64,000 nt of DNA from Chrysoperla carnea (taxonomy: Eukaryota; Arthropoda; Insecta; Neuroptera; Chrysopidae), in assembly GCF_905475395.1 (NCBI RefSeq), contig NC_058339.1, forward strand, positions 38,077,172-38,141,171, in the 5' to 3' direction. Shown here piece by piece: positions 37,085 through 50,639 of this stretch. A program made the translations under genes and the position numbers. Each line of letters begins with the position of its first letter. The first letter of the stretch is position 1. The notes under the pieces are model-generated. The model was not told the DNA's origin. It saw only the letters and a program-made list of their open reading frames with translations, and made no database searches.

Positions 37085-38639
37085 TTTTGAAAATTTATTG
37101 TGCTCTAAGACTGGCGGTTTTGTGACAATGCACTTTGAAATATTAGAATTTTTTAAACCTTTAGGCTAACCCTATGACATTCCTATGGGAAAGTAGCCCT
37201 AATCGTACTCCTAAACTTTAAAGAGTCAGTGCATTATTTTGATATTCTTAAATTTTTTTAAATAAATGATAAGTTTGATTTAATTTATTATTAATATTTG
37301 CGCGATTTATTAAACTGCATTCATAAGTCTCATTTTGGCTACTGGTTTCATAAATAGTACTCACCCGTTTCCTTAATCGTACGCCGGTATCATAAGAAAC
37401 ACATTGATTTCCAAAATCGAACATTTTCTTGTTGGTAATAAAATAATAAAGTTAATAAAATAACCCCTAGCTATGAGAAAATCGCTCGGTACGAAGCAAA
37501 CACAGGTACGCAATAAGCTAGTTTCCCCTATTACTTTACATATACATAAAGAACATAAAAAATAATTTTTTATACATTTATTTGCTGCTTCAGTTACAAA
37601 AGATAGTATTGTTAAAATGCATAACGACCCCTATTTGAATCGACCTTGTGATCGTCCTTCTATTTAGACCAGCAGATTCTTTTAATAAAATTAATCCTGA
37701 TATTTGAAATAGCTATAAAATAAAATATTGATACCTTCTCAAGATAAAACTTATTTACAACAATTTTTTAAATAAACATTTTTTTATTTTTTTATAAAAA
37801 CTAAATCCATTGTGTTCGAAATATTTGAGAATTTCTAGTGTATTCTGTTTTATATTACCTGCTCTGATGATAGTATATATAGGTATTATTTTATAGTATA
37901 GTTCTTCATCTTTGAAAATACATGAAATATGTAATCAAGTAGTATAGTAGTCATCATCAATTTATCTTACCTGTTCTGTTTTTTATCCAGTTTGTACTGA
38001 AAGACGAACCATTGGAGATGTATTTTTTGTTCATTGATATATTCTTTCATATTGGGTGTTCATAAATAATATGTAACTATAATAAAAATGTCTATTTCAG
38101 TGTCTACAACTAATTTTTACATGATTTGTCTATGATATTGCTCTGGCTAATTACCTGTTATATTCAAGTGAAACACTCAGGGATTATTTATTTACTTGAG
38201 AAATAACTTTCAAAAAACAAGAGTAATTCTACAAAAATTCTGTAATTTTTACACGACGCTGAAACTAAAAAGGATATATATTAGAGAATTGGTTTCAGGC
38301 AAAGTTAAAGACTCTGAGAAATTGCAACAAAATGATTAATAAAATAAACTTTTAAACAATTTCTACAGATAAATAAATTAATTTTTAGAGGAAAAATTGT
38401 CTCTTTTTCTCTTAATATAATTAAGCTGAGGATAAAGTACAACCGACCTAGGTTAGATGCTTTTATAACTTATATACCGCGATCGCCTTAATCGTTTTTA
38501 AGTGGATATCGTTCTTAAACATGTAGTGGACATGAAGTGTAACCAGAAACAAAAACGCAAAGTCTGGTGTAAAAATTGATTGAATTGAATTTCTTACCGT
38601 GTACGCTCTCGATTCAACGAACTAACCACAAATAACCAC

Positions 38640-38835
38640 CTTCAAACTGTACAAGCGTGCTGGAGTGACTCGGAGTCGCTCAGTTCTACAGGCCTGCGCA
38701 AGTAAATTTAATGGAATTTCAACTCTTCTCCGGTCGTCTGCGCAGGTTGTACGCCTATGTAATTTGATCTGCAGCGACTGGCCCACATGTTCCCGTTTAT
38801 GTGCAAAAATGACCTGTTCAGGTAAACCTCAGAAC
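38640..38835. other. unexplained G+C-richer island
   Basis: About 190 bases (gtgctggagtgactcggagt, ggcctgcgcaag, ctccggtcgtctgcgcaggt, cagcgactggcccacatgt) are clearly richer in G+C than the neighbourhood. A frame on the + strand is open from 38665 to 38943 but resembles no family I know. Directly downstream lies the SINE-like repeat at 38942. The island could be the head of that retroelement or a remnant exon. Confidence 0.35.
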
Positions 38836-38941
38836 GTGTGCACTTGGTCTAAGACTTATGAAAAAATATTTTACTCATATTTTATAAAGTATTTTTTGTT
38901 TCATCTTAGAAAATTCGCTCAGCCTCTGAAATCGAGTAGCT

Positions 38942-39053
38942 GATAAATGAAATTATCAGCGGAAAGGTGGTAAAACACATATATGGTATCACAATGGGCT
39001 CCATAGCCTAAGTGTGTCCTTCGTGGACAGCCAATATAACCTAACCTAACCTA
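38942..39053 (+). repeat. dispersed SINE-like tail repeat, copy 2
   Basis: Closely matches 2033-2140. It ends in ataacctaacctaacctag, a short run of CCTAA units like the insect telomere motif. The preceding G+C-rich island may be part of the same element, but the copy at 2033 lacks it. Confidence 0.6.
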
Positions 39054-41084
39054 GAAAATTCGCTAGCTCCTGTGTCGAATTTTACTCATGGAAACTTCTT
39101 AAAACAATTTAAGTAAGCAATGGTATTTTGTAGACAAGGGACGTCAAAAAACCAGATTGTAATTTTTGTATAACTGGCCCGTCTTTTAATCTATGTTAAT
39201 GCAAGTTCTTCATTATTATAGAACTCATAATAAAGAACTCATTATTATAGAATGTGCATACCCATGCTTTTATTTCCTAAATTTGGAAACTATTTTGCCT
39301 GAAATGTCAACGTACCTTGAGTCTCTAAGTTTCAGTACTAAAGGTTATTCACTATAAAAAAATATAATTGTGTTTATGGCTTTTTAACAGCATTTGTAAC
39401 TTGATACGATCAATAATATTTAAAGTTCCTGTACTGTGTATATTATATATGTATTTAAAATATATATTTTTATCAACATTTTAGTACTATCATGTTAAAG
39501 GTATTCAGGTTGTAGTTGATTGTTCATGATGTACTACAACAAACTGAAGACAAGCAGAAGACCATCAACTTCTTACATTATATACCTTAGTAAATATGTT
39601 TTCAGTTGTATATAAAATAAAATAGTAGTATACATATACATACAAAAACAAAGAAATTGAAGTAAGAGAAACAATTGTTGTGGATGGTATTTCCGGTGGT
39701 TTCCATGTTACTAGCATTCTTTTTTTTTCCAAAGAAACATAAACAATGGCCAACAATAATAATATGAATTTCATCTTGTATGTACAACTGCTATAGTAAT
39801 AAATGAAAAAGATTTTTACTTGTGTCTTATCCTTTATTATTGTTGCTGTTGTTTATGCATTTGTTTATATCCATCCTTGTCTTGTTTGTGTGGTTTGTAT
39901 GTAGTTTTGTCTCTTTTTTATTTATTTATTACAGTAAAATATGTAATTTGTGAGAAAAATAATTTGTTAAAAATATTTTGTGAATTGTAGGGAATTTATA
40001 TATTTTATAAAGTGATTTGACTGTTTTACATTTTTATATCTTTTGTTTAAATTCATAATTAGTGTTTATGTATGTTTGAGTACCGCGTGTAACAGCTAGC
40101 TGTCCGTATCAAGAGCTCTTAGTTTAAACTAACGATTCTTTTCTTTACTGAGTCAGAGACAACAGTTAAAACAGAGAAAATCGAGTTTTTTTTGGAAACG
40201 ATTTGACGACTATTCAAATTCACTATAAAAAGATATTTTCGGTCTCTTTTATTTTTAAGATAGTTTAATCCAGAACTCGTTTGAGTTTGTCAATTAAAAA
40301 GTAATCAAACTTTTGTTTAAAATAATTGCAGGGAAAGATGCTCTGGGTTACGATGTGAATTTTGGCTCTCGGTATTTACTATAAATAAAAAGATAGGAAA
40401 TTTAATTATCTAAAATAAAGGTTCTTACCATTTTTGGCCTCAAGTGCACGTATAGATCAAAATCATTTCCCAAAAATTGTGGCATTATGTACCAGAGTAG
40501 CTTCTATATTATATTCTAATATAGATCAGATGAGTAAAAGGTTCCGATTTTTCGTAATATGTGAGTAAAAATTACCTTAGAAAATCACATTTATCAATAT
40601 TGAGGAAACAAAGTTTTTTTTAAAATAATTTTTACAATTTTTTAAAGGGTACTATAAGAAAACCGAGAAATTGTTCTAAATCCAATTTAAATTTTAACGT
40701 CGTTTAATTTAAGCAATTTTGCAAATAATAAAATTGACTAAAAAATAGTATAAATATAAATTATAGAAAAGTCGATGGTATGATCAAATAACCTAAAAAA
40801 TTCATCTATAATAATATTTCATTTATATCATGCCAAAATTTAAAAAAATTATTAAAAAACATTTCGAAGAAATTCGCCTTGGTAAGCGCGATGAGTTTTT
40901 ATTTCTATCAATTAATTCTCGTTTTCTTTAAAATATCTTTTTATTTAATTAAACCTTTTGTACATACAGTAAAAATATTTTTTTGTAAAAAAAATTCTAT
41001 TTAAAAAACAAATTTTATATATTCATACAATTAATATTCTATATATGATGATTAAATCTTTGTTTTTTAAATAAATAATAATAA

Positions 41085-41094
41085 TAATAATTTT
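41085..41094. repeat. short (AAT)n run
   Basis: Around aataataataataatt there are about five AAT units, a minor simple repeat. Confidence 0.5.
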
Positions 41095-41394
41095 AGTTAA
41101 AAAACTCACATTGTAAGCAACTTTGGAATGTTTAAATTTTTTATTTATCACTTTGAAACACAAGTGGAAATAAACATTCATTTATTATTATTATTGTGGT
41201 ATTTACGTATTTCGATGAATATTTTATGTAATTTAAAAAATATAAACATAATATTATCGTCTGTTTCTCATATTTACGTAAAAAATATGTGATTATTGTT
41301 TTTAATTTGTTTATTCTAGAGAGAAGCTAATTAATTGCCCGTATGGAAAGCCTTACCGGAATTCTTTATTGATTCTTAAAAATAAAGTAATCTA

Positions 41395-41695
41395 AGGTAG
41401 TACTATCGGTAATAGACTTTGTACTCAGAATTTAATGACATAGTTGTCCATTATTATAACATAATAAACCAGTTAAATTTTTAGGGGCCTTCAGAGAACT
41501 GAAAATCTGAACGTCCAGTTTTGTGAAATAAAATAAAATCTGTGATTTCCCATAAGGATCAATGTTAAAATATCTTTTTTTCAGTTCTCTGAAGGTCCCT
41601 AAAAATTTAACTGGTTAATTATGATATAATAATGGACAACCATGCCAAGTTTAATTAAAAACTGAATGCAAAGTCTATTACCGATAGTACTACCT
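41395..41695. mobile_element. Tc1/mariner-like foldback MITE flanked by TA
   Basis: The 301-base element begins aggtagtactatcggtaata and ends with its complement, ccgatagtactacct. TA dinucleotides lie immediately outside both ends (41393-41394 and 41696-41697), as in Tc1/mariner target duplications. The arms stay complementary for about 115 bases (tagactttg, gttgtccattattat, ccagttaaatttttaggg, cttcagagaactgaaaa), leaving a centre of about 65 bases. No transposase is encoded. Confidence 0.75.
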
Positions 41696-41764
41696 TAAAA
41701 ATCAAAATTGGTAATTTATATTAATACATATATTTTTTTGTTAAATGGCTTACTCATAATTTTA

Positions 41765-41990
41765 GCTTGCGTAAGACATATTATGCCGGTTTTCCACACG
41801 GACAAACAAAAACAAAACTGAAACTCGAGCCGAAAAAAACAAAACTGCAACTTTTTACAAATTTTTTGGAGACTGGCAATGTATTTAAGCAAATGACTGG
41901 CAAAAATGAAACTGTTTTAGCCAATGGCTATTACAGTTTCATTTTTGTTTTTGTTTGTACGTTTAGTGGAAAATCGGTATTAAGTGCAAG
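41765..41990. repeat. second foldback element next to the Tc1-like MITE
   Basis: The left part (gccggttttccac, then caaacaaaaacaaaactgaaa) is mirrored by the right part (agtttcatttttgtttttgtttg, then gtggaaaatcggt). Arms of about 55 bases surround a unique centre. A long + strand frame spans it, but its composition follows the inverted repeat rather than a protein. Confidence 0.55.
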
Positions 41991-42993
41991 TCATTTGCGA
42001 GGGAGAGAATTTGTATTTTGTTTGGAAAATGGAAAATATTATTCAAATTTGAATATACTTTTGCTATGTTTTTATTTCGAAAAGAGCTTTGAAAACTTTG
42101 TAAGTGTTGAAAGGGTAAAAAAAAAAATAACACAAACAGAATAAAAATGTTAATTTCTGAACCCTTTTTTTATCTCCTTCTTTTACAAAATTTATGTACT
42201 GTCGCAGACTACTTAATGAGTTTTATATCTTCCGTCTGTTACCAGTAGTCTCTCATTTTTCAGGTTTTTAATTTTTAATGATATTTATGATGGCAATTGA
42301 CAGATTTTCTACTCGTAATAGTTACATATTTGAAATCCTTAAAAAAATAAGTATGTGTTCTCAATTGAAAAATTTTCTAAATAAATTTGACCTGACATTT
42401 GTACCGTCTACCCAATTATAACGATTAACTAATTATAATTTTTAATAAAAAAATATATTTAAAAACGTGTAATGTATTAATGATACTACTCTAATTAAGA
42501 TAAATTTAAGGTAATTAACAATAACTGAAGTGAAAAGTTAATTAATTATTTCGATTCACACCAGAAAACCTTCATACACCTAATCATTTTTTAACAAGTA
42601 AAATGAATTATATAAATGTGAATTTTATTTCCATGTTTTCTCTACGATAATTTTTCCGGTAATTCAACGATAACGTTTCCCTAATTTTATGGAATTATAT
42701 CAGGGCTCCGTAGGCAAAACGTATATATTGAAAACGCACCTTTAATTAAAAAAAATATAATCCAAAATTACACTTTTGTTGTTTACCAAATTACGTGGTA
42801 TAAAATGACCTGATTTACAACATATATTTAAAATGAACTTTGTAACTAATGTACAACTCAGTATATACAGGCTATTTCAACATTCAATTTTGTTAGTTGT
42901 TAAATATATATATTTCTTCTAAGTGAATTTTCTTTTTTTTTTTTTTGCAGTATGGGTTATTCATCTTTATATTTAAGTCCATTTTTATTTTTA

Positions 42994-43490
42994 TTATACC
43001 ATGTGTATGAAATATACATAGTATATTAAGTTAAATCTCAAAATTTTGGTATAGGTTTTCATAAAATCACCTAATGAGCCCATTTCCGGTGCTCTGTCTG
43101 TCGTCTGTCTGCCGTCTGCCATCACGATTACTCAAAAACGAAAAGAGATATCAAGCTGAAATTTTTATAGCGTGCTGAGGACGTAAAAAGTGAGGTCAAG
43201 TTCGTAAATGAGCTACATAGGTTTGTAAACCGTTAGAGACAGAACAAAAGTTTAAAAGTAAAAAACGTTCCTTATAAAGAAATAAACAACTTTTGTTTGA
43301 AACATTTTTTCACTGTTTACCCGTGAGATCGCATATTATGCGCAAATTGTATAGTATGTCTGTTATGGCTATATCAGTTATATATGTATGACATGTATGT
43401 ATGTGTAATGTGATAGAGTAATGAACGCTGTCTATACATGGTATTTCAACAATTAACTCAGTCAATTGTTTTTTTCACTTGTTTTTTTGT
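42994..43490 (-). repeat. dispersed repeat family A, copy 3 (inverted)
   Basis: This is the reverse complement of the copy at 30070-30595. It runs from tataccatgtgtatgaaatat, through tcaaaaacgaaaagagatatc, gtgaggtcaagttcgtaaat and tgtttacccgtgag, to gtatttcaacaattaactca and a tttcacttg end. It shows that the long form of the family is about 500 bases. Confidence 0.75.
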
Positions 43491-43909
43491 ATAAAACCTT
43501 TGAATGGTAGGGCGTATTCAAACTTAATCGAATTTAATGAATTAATTATTAATTTTTTTAAATTATTAATTAATTAGTTATCATTGCAAAAATTAGAGTT
43601 ATCATTGCAAAAATGTAAAGTGAGAGTTTATGTGAAATAGATGTCAATATTGTTATATTCACGAAACAATTCAATTCAATTTCAATTAATCAAGGAATTG
43701 TTTTTTAATGAAAAAATCATTTTAGAAAGCATGAGAAAACAGCGCTTTTGTATTTAAATGTTATAGGTACGAAATTTATCTGCAAACATTTCCTTCTCAA
43801 GACACCTCTTTTATTAATTTTGCTCATAAATAGTTAACAAAGTAATACAATAGATAATAGAACTATAACCAACAGTTAATACATGCTTTTTTGCGTTTTA
43901 TCGATTTGT

Positions 43910-44450
43910 TCAAAGGGGGTACTCCATCCACCGAGTTTCATCAACTTTCAAAAAAAATTTTTTTTTGGCGTTTTTCTCGATTTTTTTAAAAGGGGTAAAA
44001 AAACTGCAAAAAATCGAAAAAAGTTTTTCGTTTTCAATTATGATAAAACTCACTATGTAAGGTAATTTTGACTCAAAAAGTACAAAAATAGATACGGATC
44101 AAAATCGATCCAAATTTGGCGATATCTCAGAAACTTCGCATCCAATCATTAAATTAACCTGATTTTTGGACTTTTTGGATCAAAATTACCCCATCCACCG
44201 AGTTTCATCAAAAACTCGGTACCCCTTAAAAAAATTACAAAATTTCGAAAAATTTTTTTCGTTTCCAATTTCGATAAAACTCAGAATATAAGGTAATTTT
44301 GATCCAAAAAGTACAAAAATCGGGTGCAATTGTTGACTGGTCGAATAGTTTTTGAGATACGGACCAAAATCGATCCAAATTTGGCGATATCTCAGAAACT
44401 TTGCATCCAATCATTAAATTAACCTGATTTTTGGACTTTTATGCCAGAAA
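43910..44450. repeat. satellite-like tandem repeat, block 1
   Basis: Two consecutive units of about 264 bases, measured between tccaatcattaaattaacc at 44141 and 44405. Each unit contains ccatccaccgagtttcatca, a run of T and A, gataaaactca, aaggtaattttga and gatatctcagaaac. Related blocks are at 47880-48540 and 50155-50400. Confidence 0.7.
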
Positions 44451-46544
44451 TGTTTTTAATTTATTTGTTAATAACAATCTTTTATATTTAAAAGCTCAAA
44501 GCACTAACTAATTGGCTCATTAATTGAAAAATGTGTTTTAGAAAAATAATTTTTTCGAATCGAAACAAAAGTCTGTTAAGTGAGCTTTTTATATTTATTG
44601 ATAAAAAATAATTATTGGTTACTCTTTACAAATAAATATTTTATCGATTGAATATAAAATAAATTAAGTAGGTATTTGAATTTATTTTATATTAGCAAAT
44701 AATTGATTTCAATCAATTTTTATTTTCGTTAAAATTCAGGTGGGTTTATTAATAATATGTACGGATTAAGCCTTTGTAAATTTTTTCAATCCAAATTTAA
44801 TATGACAATATTACTTCGAAAATAAAGATTATATTATACACGTTTATATTATAAGTATCGTAACATCTTTCCCTGGTCTTGGACTCTTAAAGCTTTTGAA
44901 AGAAAAACACAAAAACTGCATGAATCAAAATGCAGAAAATTGATGGTGTTCTTGTCCATTACCCTCGTCTAAAAGTCTATTTAAGTTTTTTTAAGAATAT
45001 TTTTTATTTATTCACTGGCACTAACTGCAGCAATGTTTCGTACTTTGCTGATGTTTTTTGGTGTAATTGCAGAAAACAGGGTACTACCTGCATAATACAG
45101 GTCGTATTATTGAAAATTAGTCTGACTTCTACGTGGAAAACAAAGATATTGCTTCTCGTTGCAATGGTTTAAAACGTAAAAATTATCGTCATTTGATTAT
45201 TGATAAAAAATAAACGGTAAACTCGCTGGTAGTTCAAGCTATAACAGAAGGGCTTCGGCTATAACAGAAGGGCATCAAATGGCAGATAACGTTAAAATAA
45301 TTACATTTTCTTCATATATTCACAGCATTCGCCGAGAAAACGCCCTTTTCTAGATACAAAGTGTTAGAATTTTGGAAGAAAAAGGGTATATTTCTGAATA
45401 TTGACAAAACGTTTACTTAGAAAATTGGAAATTTGACAGTATGAGTTAAGGATCCTTTATGATTTAAAGCTTTAAAGAGAAAAAGAACGAAAACTAGCGA
45501 TATAAATGTGGGAGTAAAAAATCTCCAGCGGCTCTGACTTTATTGCAAATAACGTTATGCAATGCACCATGCATGGAGCGTTCATTGTGTACCAAATTTT
45601 CAGGTTTTCTAAGCCTCCGTTTTGGCAATATTCACAATACCGTTTTTTATTAAATTTCACATTCTGTATCTATAACTTCTATATCTAGGACGCTTTCCCG
45701 TATATGAATGTATTGAGGAATAATCATAATTTTAAGGTTATCTAATATTTGATGAAGGCCTGCTGTTATAAAGTTGAAAAAAATCTGTATATATCGTTTG
45801 AAATCCAATTGAAATAAAGCGTACCTTAGTTAACTTTCAAAATAATTTAAATATCCATCAAAATCGTTAGTGTTACTTCCAGCCCACAGAGCTCGTGAAT
45901 TATAATATTTTTATCATGGTAAGTATCTTACGTCTTTGACCGTACTCAACAATCACCTATATGTATATTTAACATATTCAGAACTATACAGGAATGAAGT
46001 GGTGGGGGTGATAAAGGGATTTATTTTACTAGGTTAGTTTAATTATTGCATATCATGAATTGTATAAATAACACTTGAAATACTCAATTCACATTCGTTT
46101 AAACCATCATGACATATAGTTTTGTATTCGAGGTATTCGCTTCGTTGCGTTGGGTTAACTGTGCATACCATTGAAAGGGTGGGGAATGCAAGGAAGGTTT
46201 AATATAAGTTAGATAATCGTTCATGTTATAATAACATGTTGTTAAATAACATTAAAAATTGCATGAATGAACATGGTATGAAAAAAAATATGCTTCATTT
46301 TCAGTATGAAAAATACTGATTTTTTTTTTATTAGCTAAGAAAATATATAAATAACAATTTTTTAAATTATATCATTTTCAAGGAGGTTTGGAGTTTGTGA
46401 TTGATCATTGTGAATTCGTTTTGGAACAGCCGCCTTAAAATTTTATATGACTGTATTAAAGTATTTGCGAGAAAAAATTTGCTAATAATTAAAAAATTTA
46501 AAGAAACCTTCAGCACAAAATCTGTTAATATAAAATACCTATTT

Positions 46545-46845
46545 CATTCGTCTGGGATATCGTAGATCCTAAACGGATGCACCGATTTTTATTTTTTTAA
46601 TGGTAATTTGATCGAGAGTATTCTTTGCTATGTTTCAAGAAAACTATGCTCAGCCGCTTGAAGATCATGCCCTCTTAAAATGGTCGAGCAGATTTTCTTA
46701 AACATAGGTAAGAAGACTTTGGATCAAATTACCTTTCAAATAAAAAAAATAAAAGGGGTTCATAAGTTAAGGAGCTGCAAAGCCACAGACAGACACATAG
46801 ACACATTAATTTTACAAAAATCCTCTTTATTAGCCGAGGGTTAAA
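46545..46845. repeat. retroelement-tail-like repeat
   Basis: The block contains gtctgggatatcgtagatcc, aaacggatgcaccgattttt and caaattacctttcaaa. It ends with aaggagctgcaaagccacag, cagacacatagacac and attagccgaggg. A sentence-like order of 'genetically neutral' motifs of this kind is common in dispersed insect repeats. There is a single copy in the window, so the call is tentative. Confidence 0.4.
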
Positions 46846-47879
46846 AGTCATGATAATTTTAGGACAAGAATTCGTAGATTTTAGCATGAATCTAGACCGA
46901 AATTAAAAACACAAGCTCGATGACTACTATCAACCACCATGTTAGCTAGATTTGGGCCCACCAGTCATAGTTAACTGTCAACTTATTTTCAATAAGGTAG
47001 AAATTGAGTAAAACCGACTAAAAATATTAAACTGAAACCCTTATTTTGTGGAATTATGAAAAACGCACTTTGATATTAAAAGACTGCTTAAAAACTCTAT
47101 CTCACTATTAAACAGAGTTTCAAAATTCCAAGAAATTTTTTCTTTTTAACTTTTTTTATTCAATCTTTGCTGAATTTATTTATATTTCAAAAAAAAATAT
47201 TAGTTTGCTGTAAAAAATAAACTTTGCAAAAAAATTGATTGAATTAGCATAAAATTGAAAAATGCAATGGTCTTTTTTAAAATTTTTGCTTTTATTGTCA
47301 GTTATATGATGGCTCAACATTTAACTTATATTTTATTGGAATTTTTTATGATTTATGACAAAATAACAGGAGAAAAATGATCGTAATAACATTTTTATTA
47401 TGAGGTATTAATTGCATCTTAAAACAAAAACACAATAGGAATCTGTATTTTAAGAGATACTTTAAAATATAAATAAAAATGTCTTATTTCCGTCTAAAAT
47501 CTCACAAAATTGTGCATGTAAGCACTATACCGGAACCAAACAACCACACACGTAAACCAGAAATATTCGTCGAATCATTTGTTTATTTTATGTTGTTATA
47601 TAATAAAAATATATATACAACCGTTAAGTGTGAGATGATTTGATACTGCATGTGATTCTTACTGTTATGCATAATAGAAAATAGATTATTAATAAATGAG
47701 ATTCAACATTTTTAACAAGATATTTTTTATCTCAAAATAAGCAAAAAATTTCATACAAATTTATGTTCGAAAATAATTTATTACCGAGATACAGAAAGTT
47801 AAAGATTGACTTTTTTTAAAGTCAAGTATAAGTATTATCGAATATAATAAATGAGAACTCGCTGACATAACTTTCTATA

Positions 47880-48540
47880 GGTCCAATCATTAAATTAACC
47901 TGATTTTTATACTTTTTGGATCAAAATTACCCCAACCATCAAGTTTCATCAAATTCCAAAACAAAATTTCTTTTTGAGTTTTTCTCGATTTTTTCAAAGT
48001 ACCCCTTAAAAAAAATTTCAAAAAATAGAAAAATTGTTTTCGTCTCCAATTTCGATAAAACTCAGTATATAAGGTAATTTTGACCCAAAAAGTACAAAAA
48101 TCGGGTGCATTTGTTGACTGGTTGGATAGTTTTTGAGATACGGACTAAAACCGATCCAAATATTGCGATATCTCAGAAACTCTGCATCCAATCATTAAAT
48201 TAACCTGATTTTTATACTTTTTGGACCAAATTTACCCCATCCACCGGGTTTCATCAAATTCCAAAACAAATTTTTTTTTGCGCTTTGCTGGATTTTTACA
48301 AAACCTCTTAATAAAAATTGCAAAAAATCGAAAAAAATTGTTCGTCTCTCTTTTCGATAAAACTCAGTATATAAGGTAATTTTGACCCAAAAAGTACAAA
48401 TATCGGGGGCATTTGTTGACTGGTCGAATAGTTTTTGAGATACGGATCAAAATCGATCCAAATATTGCGATATCTCATAAACTCTGAATCGAATTATTAA
48501 ATTAACCTGATATTTATACTTTTTGGATATACGGGTTTCT
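47880..48540. repeat. satellite-like tandem repeat, block 2
   Basis: Two full units with periods of about 305 and 302 bases, measured between tccaatcattaaattaacc-type anchors at 47882, 48187 and 48489. The units share the ccaccgggtttcatca, cagtatataaggtaatttt, gttgactggt and gagatacgga motifs with blocks 1 and 3. The longer period compared with block 1 comes from variable T/A-rich parts. Confidence 0.75.
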
Positions 48541-50154
48541 ACTTTAAGTATATAGCTTCAAAACCATTGCTTCCAATATTTCGTACAACGATTAAATTTA
48601 GTTTTAGATTTTCGATTTATAAAGAAGCATTCATATCATACCGCTTGGCAAAAGAATGATTATTTTTTGAATATTTTTAATATTGTATATTAAAAAAAAC
48701 CTTGGTAACATTATGACATACGTTCATTAAAAAAAAATATATTTTCATTAAACTTGGATTTATTTCAATATGGGGTGAGATATTTATGATCAAAGCATCC
48801 CTAATTTGTTTATTTATATACTTCTAGTTTGGTTTACCACGTTACACCCTATAGCAAAAATGCAAGGACAATTTTGTACAATTATTTCAACTTACAGAGA
48901 CGGTAAATGCTCCTATAAATAATTTGTGCAAAACTACTATTAGTCTCATGTCGTTAGAAATACCTTAATTAATCATTGAGGAAGTTTGGTACGATATGCT
49001 AACTATAAAATACGATAATTGTGCAACAAACTACATTCAAATAACCTTAAATTTGTTGCTTGGAGATAGTTTTTTGTTATAATTATATTTAAAAAATATT
49101 TCTTTTAAACTTTGTTTATCAACACAAACTCGTGGTTTTTTTAAAAATATTTTTTTAAAATCAAGGATAAACAAATTTAATCTTACATAAAAAGTTTGGA
49201 ATGTATTCACGTTTTGGATTACTTTACTTCTGACATAATCTATATGAGTTTTAGCTTATCTTAACACTTGAAAAATTAATAATTTGATTGGAATTAGAAG
49301 TGGGTCAATTTAAAATAAAGTGTACCTGTATTGGATGATATTAATCAAATATTGCTTATTACAAATCTTTAAGTTTTTCTAAATTTGAAGCCGATTTGAT
49401 ATGGAGATTTTTGTGTGTAAATCATACTTATTTCAAATAGGTTCAGACTAAATAGAAAGTTATATTTTTGCTTCTTAAATTGCGATAATAAATATCGAAA
49501 AATAATTCTTAATTTTCGTCTACATTCATGAATATAATAAAATTTATCATCAAAGTTGAAAATAAGATACAAATAATTTTAACCTTAAATCTACCATGCT
49601 CGTACATTCCTAATATGGATGGAGAGACTTGATTATTTTGTCTTTTCTATGTCATTGCTGATATTTTACTTTTTATCAAAAAGTTTTTTTTTTTTTAATT
49701 TTTTTAATTCGTTCCAAGTGAATTTATCAAAAACTTATAAAATATATTCTTTTTCTCGAGATTTTAGAGATCGGCATACAAAGTTAAAGCACATTAAAAT
49801 TGTTTGTTTGTTCTAAAAAAATCTAGGACTGTTTGTTAACTAACGCTCTAAATACGCCGACAATGGTGTATCATAAAAAGTTAGATTACATTAACAGTTG
49901 ATAAAATTATTTTAAAATAAACTTATACTTGGTATAGACAATTTTTTATTAAAATTCACTGAAACCTTATCTAATCTTCGTTAATTATAAAAAAAAATTC
50001 AAAACAAAATGGTAATGATATAATATGAAAGTTTTAATAAAGTTTTTAATAGCATTGGATGAAGGATACCAAGGATACATACCAAGGATATGTATATGTT
50101 GATCCTCATTATAGCTGTTCTAAATAAATAGTATAAATTTCTTTTCATAAATAA

Positions 50155-50400
50155 TGCACCATCCACCGAGTTTCATCAAATTCCAATTCCAAATTTTTTT
50201 TTTGTGATTTTCTTAAAAAAATGCAAAAAATCGAAACATTTTTTTTATCCCCAAAACTTAGTATATAAGGTAATTTTGACCCAAAAAGTACAAAAATAGA
50301 GGGTGCATTTGTTGACTGGTCGAATAGTTTTTGAGATACGGACTAAAATCGATCCAAATATTGCGATATCTCTGAAACTCTGCATCCAAATTTTTTAAGA
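50155..50400. repeat. satellite-like repeat, block 3 (single unit)
   Basis: One unit with caccatccaccgagtttcat, agtatataaggtaattttga, gttgactggtcgaatagttt and gcgatatctctgaaactc, clearly the same family as blocks 1 and 2. It ends at tgcatccaa. Confidence 0.65.
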
Positions 50401-50639
50401 AGTCCATGTCTAAAAAATCGTGTACTGCGTATGGGACAGTTTTTGTTATTGTATTTTTTAAATTTTCGCACTCTGAAATGTAAAACCTCAAAATTTTAGG
50501 GGAAGTAATAATTTTTTTTTCGGATTCGATTATATTGATTAACTTCTATTTACCTTTTTTTTGCAAAAATATTATTTACAATATTTGTGATGAGTGTTTT
50601 ATGAATTTGGATATTATTTATAATTAATTAGCTGTGAAC

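Noticed and set aside
38665-38943. 92-codon frame in the G+C-rich island as a gene
   Set aside because: No recognisable domain, and it runs directly into a dispersed repeat; kept only as an unexplained island.
41767-42144. 125-codon + strand frame
   Set aside because: It covers a foldback element and low-complexity DNA, and its composition follows the inverted repeat. It also has no splice support.
44186-44410. Minus-strand frame similar to the one at 50258-50491
   Set aside because: Both lie in the same satellite-like unit; the likeness reflects the DNA repeat, with differing frames and ends in other units.
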